Shown piece by piece: positions 1 through 8,954 of a stretch of DNA of 64,000 nucleotides (the stretch's first letter is position 1; each line of letters starts with the position of its first letter). The stretch covers positions 22,001-86,000 of the forward strand of contig QCGL01000006.1 in the NCBI GenBank assembly GCA_003279935.1. The letters are read 5' to 3'. Position numbers and translations under genes: made by a program. Below the pieces are notes generated by a model. It saw only the letters and a list, made by a program, of their open reading frames with translations, ran no database searches and had not been told where the DNA came from. This DNA is from Prochlorococcus sp. AG-388-A04. Its GTDB lineage: Bacteria; Cyanobacteriota; Cyanobacteriia; PCC-6307; Cyanobiaceae.

Positions 1-1
1 T

Positions 2-499
2 CCTAAAGAGATATCAGAACATGTAATGCTTATTGATCTGGGGAGAAATGATTTAGGAAGAGTATGTGAAACAGGTACAGTAGAGGTAAAAGATTTGATG
101 ATAATTGAAAAATATTCACACGTTATGCACATAGTTAGTGAAGTTGAAGGTATCTTAAAAAGTAATACTGGAGTATGGGATTTACTAAAAGCATGTTTTC
201 CTGCTGGTACAGTAACTGGGGCTCCAAAAATTAGAGCTATGCAATTAATTAATGACTTTGAGAAAGATGCTAGAGGGCCTTATGCTGGAGTTTATGGGTC
301 TATAGATATAAATGGTGCACTTAATACTGCGATAACAATACGCACAATGATAGCGCAGCCTTCAAATGATGGTGAATATATAGTTTCTGTTCAGGCTGGT
401 GCTGGGATAGTTGCAGATTCCTCTCCTGCGAATGAATATCAAGAGACTATTAATAAAGCTAAAGGTATATTAATGGCATTGGCTTGTTTGGATAGATAA
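2..499 (+). CDS. trpE: Anthranilate synthase component I, C-terminal part (gene cut by window start)
   Basis: This is the chorismate-binding catalytic end of anthranilate synthase, which converts chorismate and glutamine (or ammonia) to anthranilate in tryptophan synthesis. The open frame is entered at base 2 and has no start inside the window. Visible family motifs are EHVMLIDLGRNDLGRV, then GTVTGAPKIRAMQLI, and SVQAGAGIVADSSPANEYQE near the end. These are the Mg/chorismate-binding segments shared by TrpE, PabB and isochorismate synthases. The LGRNDLGRV and GAPK forms fit TrpE or a TrpE-like PabB; without the N-terminal regulatory domain these two cannot be fully separated. The stop at 497-499 abuts the ATG of gshA. 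Confidence 0.88.
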   Translation, partial: PKEISEHVMLIDLGRNDLGRVCETGTVEVKDLMIIEKYSHVMHIVSEVEGILKSNTGVWDLLKACFPAGTVTGAPKIRAMQLINDFEKDARGPYAGVYGSIDINGALNTAITIRTMIAQPSNDGEYIVSVQAGAGIVADSSPANEYQETINKAKGILMALACLDR

Positions 500-1618
500 A
501 TGAATAATGATAATTTATATAAAGGCTTTGAAGTAGAACTCTTTACAGGTTCTCAAAATAATCATGTTGGAGTTTCCGATGATATAGAAAAAACGTTTCC
601 GAATTTTGTCAAAGAGCCTGATAACAGAAATGTTGAATATATTACGAATCCAGAAAAAGACTATAAAGTCAGTTATAAAAATTTATTAGAACCTAGAATA
701 AATTTAAGAAAATGGTTAAAAAAAAGAGATTTAACAATAATCCCTTCATCTACATTATGTTTTAAACATAAAAATCAGTTTCAACCTTCTGATAAAAATA
801 ATGTTTATCATCAATTTATTCAAAATAACTATGGTATATCAATCGCTACATCCAGTGTTCATATAAATTTAGGTATTGATAACTTAGATAAACTTTTTGC
901 TGCTATTCGACTTGTAAGGTGTGAGGCTTCTTTGTATTTATCAATAAGTGCAAGCTCTCCTTTTTTAAATAATAAACTTACTAATAATCATTCACAGAGA
1001 TGGATTCAATTCCCTAAAACACCAAATAAGGTTCCTTTTTTTTACAACCATGATAACTATACAAAATGGATTGAAGAAAATATTAATAATGGAAATATGT
1101 TCAATATTAGACATTTTTGGTCTTCTATTCGCCCAAATGGACCTCAAAGGCCTCATGTTTTAGATCGTCTTGAATTAAGAATTTGCGACTACGTTTCTGA
1201 TATTAAGTTATTATTGGCAATAACAGCTTTACTTGAACTGAGAGTCATTTATTTATTCGAAAATCTGAAGACTTTAGATCCCTTAATAACCAGTAACTTT
1301 TCTATGGATGAATTAACAAAAATATGTGATCAAAACGAAATTAAAGCTGCCCAAGGGAGTTTAGATGCTGAATTGACTCATTGGAGAGATGGGAAGAAAA
1401 TGATTTGCAGAGAATGGATAAAAAATGTATTAGCTGAATTATCTTTAACTGCAGAAAAGTTAAAGATGGTTGATCTTTTGGAACCTATTTATAAAGTTCT
1501 TGAGGAAGGAAATCAATCTATGAAATGGATAAAACAATATAAAGAAGGATTGTCCATTGAGGATATTATGAAATATTCTGTTCAGGATATGATTCAAAGT
1601 GAAGAAGAAAGAATTTAA
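500..1618 (+). CDS. gshA: Glutamate-cysteine ligase, cyanobacterial type
   Basis: Predicted to join glutamate and cysteine with ATP, the first step of glutathione synthesis, in the cytosol. The 372-residue protein has the look of the cyanobacterial/proteobacterial GCS2-like ligase family: an N-terminal GFEVELFTG segment, NRNVEYITNPEKDY, the IATSSVHINLGI segment and the late HFWSSIRPNGPQRPHVLDRLELRICD block, which carries acidic and basic residues typical of the active site. The ATG follows the trpE stop with no gap, so the two are probably co-transcribed; ppc lies 53 bases downstream. The name rests on recognition of the family rather than on a search. Confidence 0.85.
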   Translation: MNNDNLYKGFEVELFTGSQNNHVGVSDDIEKTFPNFVKEPDNRNVEYITNPEKDYKVSYKNLLEPRINLRKWLKKRDLTIIPSSTLCFKHKNQFQPSDKNNVYHQFIQNNYGISIATSSVHINLGIDNLDKLFAAIRLVRCEASLYLSISASSPFLNNKLTNNHSQRWIQFPKTPNKVPFFYNHDNYTKWIEENINNGNMFNIRHFWSSIRPNGPQRPHVLDRLELRICDYVSDIKLLLAITALLELRVIYLFENLKTLDPLITSNFSMDELTKICDQNEIKAAQGSLDAELTHWRDGKKMICREWIKNVLAELSLTAEKLKMVDLLEPIYKVLEEGNQSMKWIKQYKEGLSIEDIMKYSVQDMIQSEEERI

Positions 1619-1671
1619 TAATATAAACAAATATTTGATCCCAATATATTTACATATGACATAATAATTAT

Positions 1672-4641
1672 ATGGAATCTATGAAACAGTTTAAAAATAA
1701 TCATGTGGATCTTATAAGCAACAATGATCCGTTGGATAAAAATCGTGCATTGATAGAAGATTTGTGGGAATCTGTATTAAGGGAAGAGTGTCCTGATGAT
1801 CAAGCAAATCGTTTAATACAGCTGAAGGAATTAAGTTATTCAAATCAAGTTGAAGAGTATAGTTCAAAAAATTTTAAAAATGAAATAGTTGATATTGTTA
1901 ATTCTATGGATTTAGCTGAATCAATTTCTGCAGCCAGAGCTTTTTCATTATATTTCCAGCTAGTTAATATTTTGGAACAAAGAGTGGAGGAAGATAGATA
2001 TATCCATAGCTTTACTAATCAGAATGTTCAAAAATCACAAGATAATCTAGATCCATTTGCACCTCCTTTAGCAAGGCAAAATGCTCCAGTAACATTTAAA
2101 GAATTATTCTTTAGGCTTAGAAGATTAAATGTTCCTCCAGGAAAACTAGAGGAATTATTACAAGAAATGGATATCCGCTTAGTTTTTACCGCACATCCTA
2201 CAGAGATAGTTAGACATACAATTAGGCATAAGCAAACAAGAGTAGCTAATCTGCTCCAAAAAATACAAGTTGAAAAATTTTTAACAGTTGAAGATATTAA
2301 ATCTCTCAAAATACAATTAAAAGAAGAGATAAGACTTTGGTGGAGAACAGATGAGTTACATCAATTCAAGCCATCAGTAATAGATGAAGTTGATTATGCA
2401 CTACATTATTTTCAGCAAGTGCTCTTTGATGCAATGCCTCAGTTAAGAGGGAGAATTTCTTCAGCCCTTACTGAAAATTATCCAGACGTTCAGATGCCAA
2501 CTGAATCTTTTTGTACATTTGGATCTTGGGTAGGCTCTGATAGAGATGGGAATCCATCAGTTACTCCTGAAATTACTTGGAGGACTGCCTGTTACCAAAG
2601 ACAATTAATGTTAGAGAGATATATCAAAGCGACCTCTAATCTTAGAGATCAACTAAGTGTCTCAATGCAATGGAGCCAAGTAAGCTCATCTCTTTTGGAA
2701 TCACTAGAAATAGATAGGGTTAAGTTTCCTGAAATTTATGAAGCGAGGGCAACAAGATATAGATCAGAGCCTTATAGATTAAAATTGAGTTATATTTTAG
2801 AAAAATTAAGATTGACACATGAACGAAATGATTTACTAGCTGAAGGCGGATGGAAGTTATCTTTAGAAAGGGAATCTGAAAACAAAAATTTAGAGTTAGT
2901 TGAAAAATTACATTACAAGTCTGTTGATGAATTTACTTATGATCTAGAATTAATAAAAAATAGTCTTAATAGTACAGATTTAACCTGTGAGGCAGTAAAT
3001 AAATTATTAACTCAGGTACATATTTTCGGCTTTTCTTTAGCAAGTTTGGATATACGTCAGGAGAGTACGAGACATAGTGACGCAATACAAGAATTAACTA
3101 ATTACCTTGAGATGTCAAAACAATACGATCAAATGTCTGAAGAAGAGAGAATGGAATGGCTTACTGAGGAATTAAATACAAAAAGGCCCTTGATTCCCTC
3201 TGAAGTTAACTGGAATAAAAGTACAGAAGAAACGTTCTCAGTGTTTAAAATGGTCAAAAGATTGCAAGAAGAATTTGGAAGTCGTATTTGTCATTCATAT
3301 GTCATTTCAATGAGTCATAGTGCATCTGATTTGCTTGAAGTCCTTCTTTTGGCAAAAGAGATGGGACTGATTGATCAAGGTTCTCAGAAATCGCCATTAA
3401 TGATCGTCCCTCTTTTTGAAACAGTTGAAGATCTGCAAAGAGCTCCGGAAGTAATGGAGCAATTATTTCAATTAGATTTTTATAAATCACTATTACCAAA
3501 AGTTGGAGAAAGTTTTAAACCTCTCCAGGAATTAATGTTAGGTTATTCAGATAGCAATAAAGATTCAGGATTCTTATCTAGTAATTGGGAAATTCATAGA
3601 GCTCAAATTGCTCTTCAAAATCTTTCAAGCAAAAATAATATACTTTTAAGACTTTTTCATGGAAGAGGAGGTTCTGTAGGAAGAGGAGGAGGTCCTGCGT
3701 ATCAAGCGATATTGGCTCAACCAAGTGGGACACTCAAAGGTAGAATAAAAATTACAGAACAAGGGGAGGTTTTAGCTTCTAAATATAGTCTTCCTGAATT
3801 GGCTTTATATAATTTGGAGACTGTTACAACAGCAGTTATTCAGAACAGTTTGGTTATCAACAGACTTGATGCTACCCCAGAATGGAATGACTTAATGACT
3901 AGGTTGGCAGAAACATCAAGAATTCAATACAGAAAATTAGTACATGAGAATCCAAATTTGCTAACTTTTTTTCAAGAGGTCACTCCAATCGAAGAAATTA
4001 GTAAATTACAAATATCAAGTAGACCCGCAAGAAGAAAAAAAGGCGCAAAGGATTTATCAAGTTTAAGAGCAATCCCCTGGGTATTTGGATGGACACAGAG
4101 TAGATTTCTTTTGCCAAGTTGGTTTGGAGTGGGCACGGCTTTATCCGTCGAATTAAAATCAGATCCCGAGCAAATTGAATTACTAAGAGTACTTCATCAA
4201 AGGTGGCCCTTTTTTAGAATGCTCATATCCAAGGTAGAAATGACATTATCTAAAGTTGATTTAGAAGTAGCGAAATATTACGTTGACACACTTGGGAGTA
4301 AAGAAAATTCAAATTCGTTTGAAGAGATTTTTGATGTTATCTCTATAGAATATAATCTTACTAAATCCTTAGTTCTTGAAATAACTGGCAAAAATAAGCT
4401 TCTAGAATCTGATAAAGACTTAAGATCATCTGTTAACTTAAGAAATAAAACTATTATTCCTTTGGGATTTTTACAAGTCTCACTTTTAAGGAGACTTCGA
4501 GATCAAACAAGACAACCTCCAATTAGCGAGTTTCTGGAGGATAGGATTGAGTCTAAAAGAGCTTATAGTCGTAGTGAATTATTAAGAGGAGCACTTTTAA
4601 CAATTAATGGAATTGCGGCAGGGATGAGAAATACAGGATAA
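1672..4641 (+). CDS. ppc: Phosphoenolpyruvate carboxylase
   Basis: Carboxylates phosphoenolpyruvate with bicarbonate to oxaloacetate, replenishing the incomplete cyanobacterial TCA pathway and feeding amino-acid synthesis. The 989-residue length is normal for the bacterial enzyme. The catalytic [17 protein letters not shown] segment is near residue 173, GSDRDGNP near 286, [11 protein letters not shown] near 624 and the glycine-rich [14 protein letters not shown] loop near 661. The protein ends in the family-typical MRNTG. A second ATG nine bases downstream (1681) could also be the start. The stop is followed after three bases by a small GNAT-like gene, probably in the same transcript. Confidence 0.97.
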   Translation: MESMKQFKNNHVDLISNNDPLDKNRALIEDLWESVLREECPDDQANRLIQLKELSYSNQVEEYSSKNFKNEIVDIVNSMDLAESISAARAFSLYFQLVNILEQRVEEDRYIHSFTNQNVQKSQDNLDPFAPPLARQNAPVTFKELFFRLRRLNVPPGKLEELLQEMDIRLVFTAHPTEIVRHTIRHKQTRVANLLQKIQVEKFLTVEDIKSLKIQLKEEIRLWWRTDELHQFKPSVIDEVDYALHYFQQVLFDAMPQLRGRISSALTENYPDVQMPTESFCTFGSWVGSDRDGNPSVTPEITWRTACYQRQLMLERYIKATSNLRDQLSVSMQWSQVSSSLLESLEIDRVKFPEIYEARATRYRSEPYRLKLSYILEKLRLTHERNDLLAEGGWKLSLERESENKNLELVEKLHYKSVDEFTYDLELIKNSLNSTDLTCEAVNKLLTQVHIFGFSLASLDIRQESTRHSDAIQELTNYLEMSKQYDQMSEEERMEWLTEELNTKRPLIPSEVNWNKSTEETFSVFKMVKRLQEEFGSRICHSYVISMSHSASDLLEVLLLAKEMGLIDQGSQKSPLMIVPLFETVEDLQRAPEVMEQLFQLDFYKSLLPKVGESFKPLQELMLGYSDSNKDSGFLSSNWEIHRAQIALQNLSSKNNILLRLFHGRGGSVGRGGGPAYQAILAQPSGTLKGRIKITEQGEVLASKYSLPELALYNLETVTTAVIQNSLVINRLDATPEWNDLMTRLAETSRIQYRKLVHENPNLLTFFQEVTPIEEISKLQISSRPARRKKGAKDLSSLRAIPWVFGWTQSRFLLPSWFGVGTALSVELKSDPEQIELLRVLHQRWPFFRMLISKVEMTLSKVDLEVAKYYVDTLGSKENSNSFEEIFDVISIEYNLTKSLVLEITGKNKLLESDKDLRSSVNLRNKTIIPLGFLQVSLLRRLRDQTRQPPISEFLEDRIESKRAYSRSELLRGALLTINGIAAGMRNTG

Positions 4642-4644
4642 TCA

Positions 4645-5091
4645 TTGCAATATTTTTCCACAAACAAACTAATTCTTCCAGAGGGTTATTTTATAAATTC
4701 TACACAAGTTCCAACTGCTAAGGATTTAAATAGACTTTTGATAAATAGTGGTTGTGAGTCATTTCCTACGCAAAAGATATCTCTTGCTATTGAGAATAGT
4801 AATTTTTTCTACACTATTCAAAACGAATCTAAAAATAAACTCTATGGTTTTGTAAGGGTCACATCAGATCGAGGACTCAACGCTAACTTATGGAATCTAA
4901 GCGCTGAAAAAGGCAATAATCAAAATCTTTTTTACTCAATATTACTTAAAGTGACTCTTGAAAAAATAAATAGGGAAATGCCAGGATGTAGTATTTCTGT
5001 TCAAGCTCCAGTATCTGCATTTAAAAGTTTAGAAGAAAGTGGATTTATTCTAGATCCAAATGGTATTAGGGTAATGGGCTTTAAACTTTAG
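4645..5091 (+). CDS. Small GNAT-like protein downstream of ppc
   Basis: A 148-residue protein read from a TTG three bases after the ppc stop, so almost surely co-transcribed with it. The middle (KLYGFVRVTSDRGLNANLWNL) looks like the paired central strands of a GNAT acyltransferase, and the end (VQAPVSAFKSLEESGFI followed by IRVMGF) looks like the GNAT C-terminal helix and strands. A clear acetyl-CoA pyrophosphate-binding Q/RxxGxG/A loop is not evident, so the fold assignment is tentative and activity is open. No signal peptide or membrane segment. It may be a conserved picocyanobacterial protein of unknown function. Confidence 0.7.
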   Translation: MQYFSTNKLILPEGYFINSTQVPTAKDLNRLLINSGCESFPTQKISLAIENSNFFYTIQNESKNKLYGFVRVTSDRGLNANLWNLSAEKGNNQNLFYSILLKVTLEKINREMPGCSISVQAPVSAFKSLEESGFILDPNGIRVMGFKL

Positions 5092-5102
5092 ATCTTTTAT
5101 TA

Positions 5103-5176
5103 CGAGCATGGAGGGAGTCGAACCCCCGACTCTCAGAACCGGAATCTGATGCTCTATCCAACTGAGCTACATGCTC
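5103..5176 (-). tRNA. tRNA-Arg (anticodon CCG)
   Basis: On the minus strand a full cloverleaf can be drawn: a 7-bp acceptor stem GAGCATG/CATGCTC, D-arm GCTC-AGTTGGATA-GAGC, anticodon stem TCAGA/TCTGA with loop TTCCGGT giving CCG, a five-base variable loop, and a T-arm with TTCGACT loop. CCA is not encoded. It lies between the GNAT-like gene and recF and is transcribed against both. Confidence 0.97.
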
Positions 5177-5228
5177 TTAATTTTTCAATTTCTTTAGAAA
5201 AATTCTAAATACTTTAAATCTAGCTAAT

Positions 5229-6341
5229 TTGACTAAGGAATGCACTAAAAAAATTTTTTTAAATAACTTAAAAATTAATAATTTTCGAAATCATAAAAGT
5301 TTTGAGATCGACCTTAGTGAGCAAAGAGCTATTGTTCTTGGTTCTAATGGTGTTGGTAAGTCAAATTTACTTGAATCTGTCGAAGTTCTTAGTCAATTAA
5401 AATCTAATAGAGCATTAAGTGATAAAGATTTAATAGAAAACGATAGCCAAATGGCAGCTATTTTTGGTCAAATTGATTTCACTGATAATTTGAAAGTGAA
5501 TTTATTTAGGAAAGGAGCTAAAAAGATTTATGTTAATGATTCTTTATTGAAAAAACAGACTGAAATACAAAATTATATTAGGAGTGTATGTTTCTGTTCT
5601 AATGATATTTATATTGTCAAAAGTGAACCTGGTTTCAGAAGATCTTGGATTGATAAAGTTGTATCTCAGCTTGAACCAGTATATGTAGAGCTGATTCATA
5701 GATTTAATAGACTTTTAAAACAACGAAGTCATTTTTGGCGTTCAGAAAGCTTTCAAAAAGATATATCTTCAGAAGTCATTGAAAGTTTTGATTTTCAAAT
5801 GTCATTAATTAGTACAAGAATTTTTAGAAGGAGAAGGAGAGCTCTATCAAAAATCAAACCATATGTCGAATATTGGCATAATCATTTAAGTAAATCCAAA
5901 GAGCAAATTGGTATAAAGTATCTTTCTGGTTTAGAAAATATCAATCAAGAAGAAGAAGAAGAAGTCATAAGTAAGAAAATAGTGGAACAACTACAAAAGC
6001 AGAGGTCAATAGAGGCGGTGACTGGTAAATGTAATTTTGGTCCTCATCGTGATGATATAGAGTTTTTGATTAATAATATCTCCATAAGAAAGTATGGCTC
6101 ATCTGGTCAGCAAAGGACTTTTATTTTGGCTTTAAAAATGGCCGAGCTGGATTTATTACGTAATATGATTAATTTACCTCCTCTTCTTATATTAGATGAC
6201 GTTTTGGCTGAGCTTGATATCACTAGACAAAATTTATTACTGAATTCGGTAGGAAAAGATAGTCAATGTTTTATAAGTGCAACCCATTTGGATAAATTCA
6301 ATCAATCTTTTTTAAGCTCTTCGCAAATGATATACTTATAA
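5229..6341 (+). CDS. recF: DNA replication and repair protein RecF
   Basis: SMC-like ATPase that helps load RecA at single-strand gaps. The 370-residue protein has Walker A GSNGVGKS at residues 38-45, the ABC-type signature YGSSGQQRTFILAL, and Walker B LLILDDVLAELD followed by the late ISATHLD segment, all in RecF order. A glutamate run encoded by GAA repeats (from about base 5949) sits in the middle region and may vary in length. The start is a TTG giving MTKECTKKIFL; no better ATG lies upstream. It stands alone between tRNA-Arg and speD, away from dnaA/dnaN as far as this window shows. Confidence 0.95.
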   Translation: MTKECTKKIFLNNLKINNFRNHKSFEIDLSEQRAIVLGSNGVGKSNLLESVEVLSQLKSNRALSDKDLIENDSQMAAIFGQIDFTDNLKVNLFRKGAKKIYVNDSLLKKQTEIQNYIRSVCFCSNDIYIVKSEPGFRRSWIDKVVSQLEPVYVELIHRFNRLLKQRSHFWRSESFQKDISSEVIESFDFQMSLISTRIFRRRRRALSKIKPYVEYWHNHLSKSKEQIGIKYLSGLENINQEEEEEVISKKIVEQLQKQRSIEAVTGKCNFGPHRDDIEFLINNISIRKYGSSGQQRTFILALKMAELDLLRNMINLPPLLILDDVLAELDITRQNLLLNSVGKDSQCFISATHLDKFNQSFLSSSQMIYL

Positions 6342-6370
6342 TTAAAATTAGTAATTTTTAATTAATCTAT

Positions 6371-6396
6371 AATTCAAATACAATTCAAATACAATT
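6371..6396 (+). repeat. 11-bp tandem repeat just upstream of speD
   Basis: The unit AATTCAAATAC occurs at 6371-6381 and again at 6382-6392, followed by a partial third copy (AATT). The array ends six bases before the speD ATG at 6402, inside the expected untranslated leader. Whether it is an operator, a spacer or a replication-slippage product cannot be told from one sequence. Confidence 0.85.
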
Positions 6397-6401
6397 GATT
6401 A

Positions 6402-6830
6402 ATGGAAGTTCCCAAAAAAATTCAAACTTTCAAAGCATTAAATGATCAGAAGAAATTAGTTAATAATAGTAAGCATTTTTTGTTAGAACTTTATAGATGT
6501 GATTATGAAAAATTAAATGACGAATCTTTTTTGCGTTGTATGTTAAATAATGCTGCCAAATTAGCTAACGCAACAGTTTTGAATCTAATAAGTAATAAAT
6601 TTGAACCTCAGGGAGTTACAGCAATTGCTTTACTAGCTGAATCTCATATTTCAATACATACATGGCCTGAAGCACATTATTCGGCAGTTGATATTTTTAC
6701 ATGTGGTCAAAATATGAAGCCAGAAATATCGTGTAAATACTTAATTCAAGCTTTAATAGCTAAAGAACATCTCTTGCGCATAATTGATAGAAATCCACTT
6801 TCAGAAGTCTATAGTCAAATAAAAAAATAA
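6402..6830 (+). CDS. speD: S-adenosylmethionine decarboxylase proenzyme
   Basis: Pyruvoyl enzyme that decarboxylates S-adenosylmethionine to give the aminopropyl donor for spermidine. The 142-residue proenzyme is the small bacterial class. The self-cleavage site ESHISIHTWPE has the serine that becomes the pyruvoyl group at residue 81; His86 and Cys101 (DIFTCG) are at the family positions. It lies downstream of recF by about 60 bases; spermidine synthase is not adjacent. A short tandem repeat occupies the leader. Confidence 0.93.
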   Translation: MEVPKKIQTFKALNDQKKLVNNSKHFLLELYRCDYEKLNDESFLRCMLNNAAKLANATVLNLISNKFEPQGVTAIALLAESHISIHTWPEAHYSAVDIFTCGQNMKPEISCKYLIQALIAKEHLLRIIDRNPLSEVYSQIKK

Positions 6831-6844
6831 ATAAATTTTGAAAC

Positions 6845-7669
6845 TTATCTATTTAGCTTGCCGCTTATTAAACCCTCAAGATCCAAGCTTGTGCAATTGA
6901 ATCCTAGATTAGAAAAATAGTTAACTATTTCATTAAAATCATATTCTTTACAAAATATTTGTAATTCATTTTTGGGAATTTCAATTCTTGCTGTTGAACC
7001 ATGACATCTAACTCTGACTTCTGATATGCTCCCTTTCTTAATATATTCTTCAGCTTTTTCTACCATGTTCAGTCTTTCATTTGTTATTTGGTTCCCATAA
7101 GGAAATCTTGATGATAAACAAGGTTGAGCAGGTTTATCCCACCAAGGGAACCCCAATGCTCTTGATACATCCCTTATATCTTTTTTTGTAAACTTAAATA
7201 ACGCTAAGGGAGATAAAACTCCTGCTTCTTTAGCTGCTTGAATCCCAGGCCTGTAATCGTTAAGATCGTCAACATTAACTCCGTCACAGACAATTTTGTA
7301 ATTAAGTTTTTTAGATAAAAATGTAGTGTGTTTGTGAAGCTCTTTTTTGCAAGCAAAACATCTATTTTTAGGATTTTCACTATAACTTGATTGATCTAAT
7401 TCTGAAGTCTCAATTTCTAAATGTTGTATGCCAATCCATCTTGCTTGAGTTTTTGCCTCTTCAAGTAATGTTTTAGCTAATGCGGGTGAAACTCCTGTAA
7501 TTGCAATTGCTTTGCGTCCTAATTGTTCAAATGCCAAAGAGGCTACCAATGTACTATCCACTCCGCCTGAATAAGCCACACAAACGCTAGTGAGATTTTT
7601 AATAAAATTTCTAATTTCCTTGAGTTTTTCATTTTGTTCATCCGAGAGGATTTCAAGTTGATAGAACAT
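6845..7669 (-). CDS. larE: LarE-type ATP-dependent sulfur transferase (PP-loop protein)
   Basis: PP-loop ATPase of the LarE family, which adenylates and inserts sulfur into a pyridinium dicarboxylate precursor of the nickel-pincer cofactor. The PP-loop AYSGGVDST covers residues 32-40. The conserved PCLSSRFPYG segment carries Cys184, and a CFAC pair gives Cys104 and Cys107. Three such cysteines are what is described for LarE enzymes that use a [4Fe-4S] cluster as sulfur carrier rather than giving up a single cysteine; assigning that mode here is inference. No larB or larC is visible in the window, so the substrate is uncertain. It converges on speD with a 14-base gap. Confidence 0.82.
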   Translation of the reverse strand: MFYQLEILSDEQNEKLKEIRNFIKNLTSVCVAYSGGVDSTLVASLAFEQLGRKAIAITGVSPALAKTLLEEAKTQARWIGIQHLEIETSELDQSSYSENPKNRCFACKKELHKHTTFLSKKLNYKIVCDGVNVDDLNDYRPGIQAAKEAGVLSPLALFKFTKKDIRDVSRALGFPWWDKPAQPCLSSRFPYGNQITNERLNMVEKAEEYIKKGSISEVRVRCHGSTARIEIPKNELQIFCKEYDFNEIVNYFSNLGFNCTSLDLEGLISGKLNR

Positions 7670-7778
7670 ATGACTGTTTTAAAAATTTAAATTAAGATAT
7701 GAATAGTTTGAGTTTATTATTAAAGTTTTAATAATATTATTAACTATATCCTAGATTAAATTTTCTCACTTTTCTCAA

Positions 7779-8939
7779 TTGACAAACACTGGTAGAAATA
7801 GAGGTATTGGAATTGTTACCGCAAGTGACAGTCAAGAAAGATCCAAAGGTCAATTACATATTTACGATGGGGAAGGAAAAGGAAAAAGTCAGGCTGCTTT
7901 GGGAGTGGTACTTAGAACAATAGGTTTAGGGATATGCGAAAAGAAACAGTCTAGAGTTTTATTGCTTAGATTCTTAAAAGGACCTGAGAGGTCATATGAT
8001 GAAGATTCTGCAATAGAAGCATTACAAAGAGGGTTCCCTCACTTAATAGATCATGTAAGGACTGGGAGATCTGAATTTTTTAATGCTGATCAAGTAACAA
8101 AATCTGATATTGCTGAGGCCGAGAGAGGTTGGAATATTGCGAAAGGAGCAATTGCTAGTTCCCTTTATTCAGTAGTTGTTCTTGATGAATTGAATCCTGT
8201 TTTAGATTTAGGGATGCTTAATATTGAGGAAGTGGTTAATTCACTTCAGAATCGACCTGATGATTTGGAAATAATTATTACAGGAAGAGCAGCACCCTCT
8301 TCATTGATATGCATATCTCAACTTCATTCAGAAATGAGATCACGCTTAAGAGGGGATTTCAATAAATCTCCTAGAAAAATGAACAATTCTGGTGGTATTG
8401 AAGTTTATACTGGCGAGGGTAAAGGTAAATCCACAAGTGCATTGGGTAAAGCTCTGCAAGCTATTGGTAAGGGAATCTCTCAAGATAAAAGTCATAGAGT
8501 TTTAATATTACAATGGCTAAAAGGTGGTAAGGGATATACCGAAGATGCTGCGATAGAAGCTTTGAGAGAGAGTTACCCACATTTAGTCGACCACCTACGT
8601 TCTGGGAGAGATGCCATAGTATGGAGGGGGCAACAACAGCCAATTGATTATGTTGAAGCTGAACGAGCCTGGGAAATTGCAAAAGCGGCTATTTTGAGTG
8701 GTTTGTATAAAACTATTATTTTGGATGAATTAAATCCAACTGTTGATTTAGAACTTTTACCTGTTGAATCGATATATCAAACTCTCATAAAAAAACCTGC
8801 AGATACCGAAGTTGTTATTACTGGGAGATGTAAAAATGAACCATCATACTTTCAACTAGCGGATGTATATTCTGAAATGGTTTGTCATAAGCATTACGCA
8901 AATGTTGGAGTTGATTTAAAGAGAGGGGTGGATTATTAA
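7779..8939 (+). CDS. Tandem CobO-like P-loop protein (two ATP:corrinoid adenosyltransferase-like domains)
   Basis: A 386-residue protein made of two homologous halves of the CobO/BtuR type, enzymes that transfer the adenosyl group of ATP to cob(I)alamin. Half one has P-loop GEGKGKS at residues 31-37, then RVLLLRFLKGP and VVVLDELNPVLD. Half two has GEGKGKS near 211-217, RVLILQWLKGG and TIILDELNPTVD. Each half is near 190 residues, the length of a whole single-domain CobO. Start is a TTG (MTNTGRNRG). The C-terminal metal/corrinoid-contacting part of true CobO is not obvious, so it may bind ATP without being the main adenosyltransferase. Divergent from larE. Confidence 0.8.
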   Translation: MTNTGRNRGIGIVTASDSQERSKGQLHIYDGEGKGKSQAALGVVLRTIGLGICEKKQSRVLLLRFLKGPERSYDEDSAIEALQRGFPHLIDHVRTGRSEFFNADQVTKSDIAEAERGWNIAKGAIASSLYSVVVLDELNPVLDLGMLNIEEVVNSLQNRPDDLEIIITGRAAPSSLICISQLHSEMRSRLRGDFNKSPRKMNNSGGIEVYTGEGKGKSTSALGKALQAIGKGISQDKSHRVLILQWLKGGKGYTEDAAIEALRESYPHLVDHLRSGRDAIVWRGQQQPIDYVEAERAWEIAKAAILSGLYKTIILDELNPTVDLELLPVESIYQTLIKKPADTEVVITGRCKNEPSYFQLADVYSEMVCHKHYANVGVDLKRGVDY

Positions 8940-8954
8940 ATTTTCTTTAAATAA

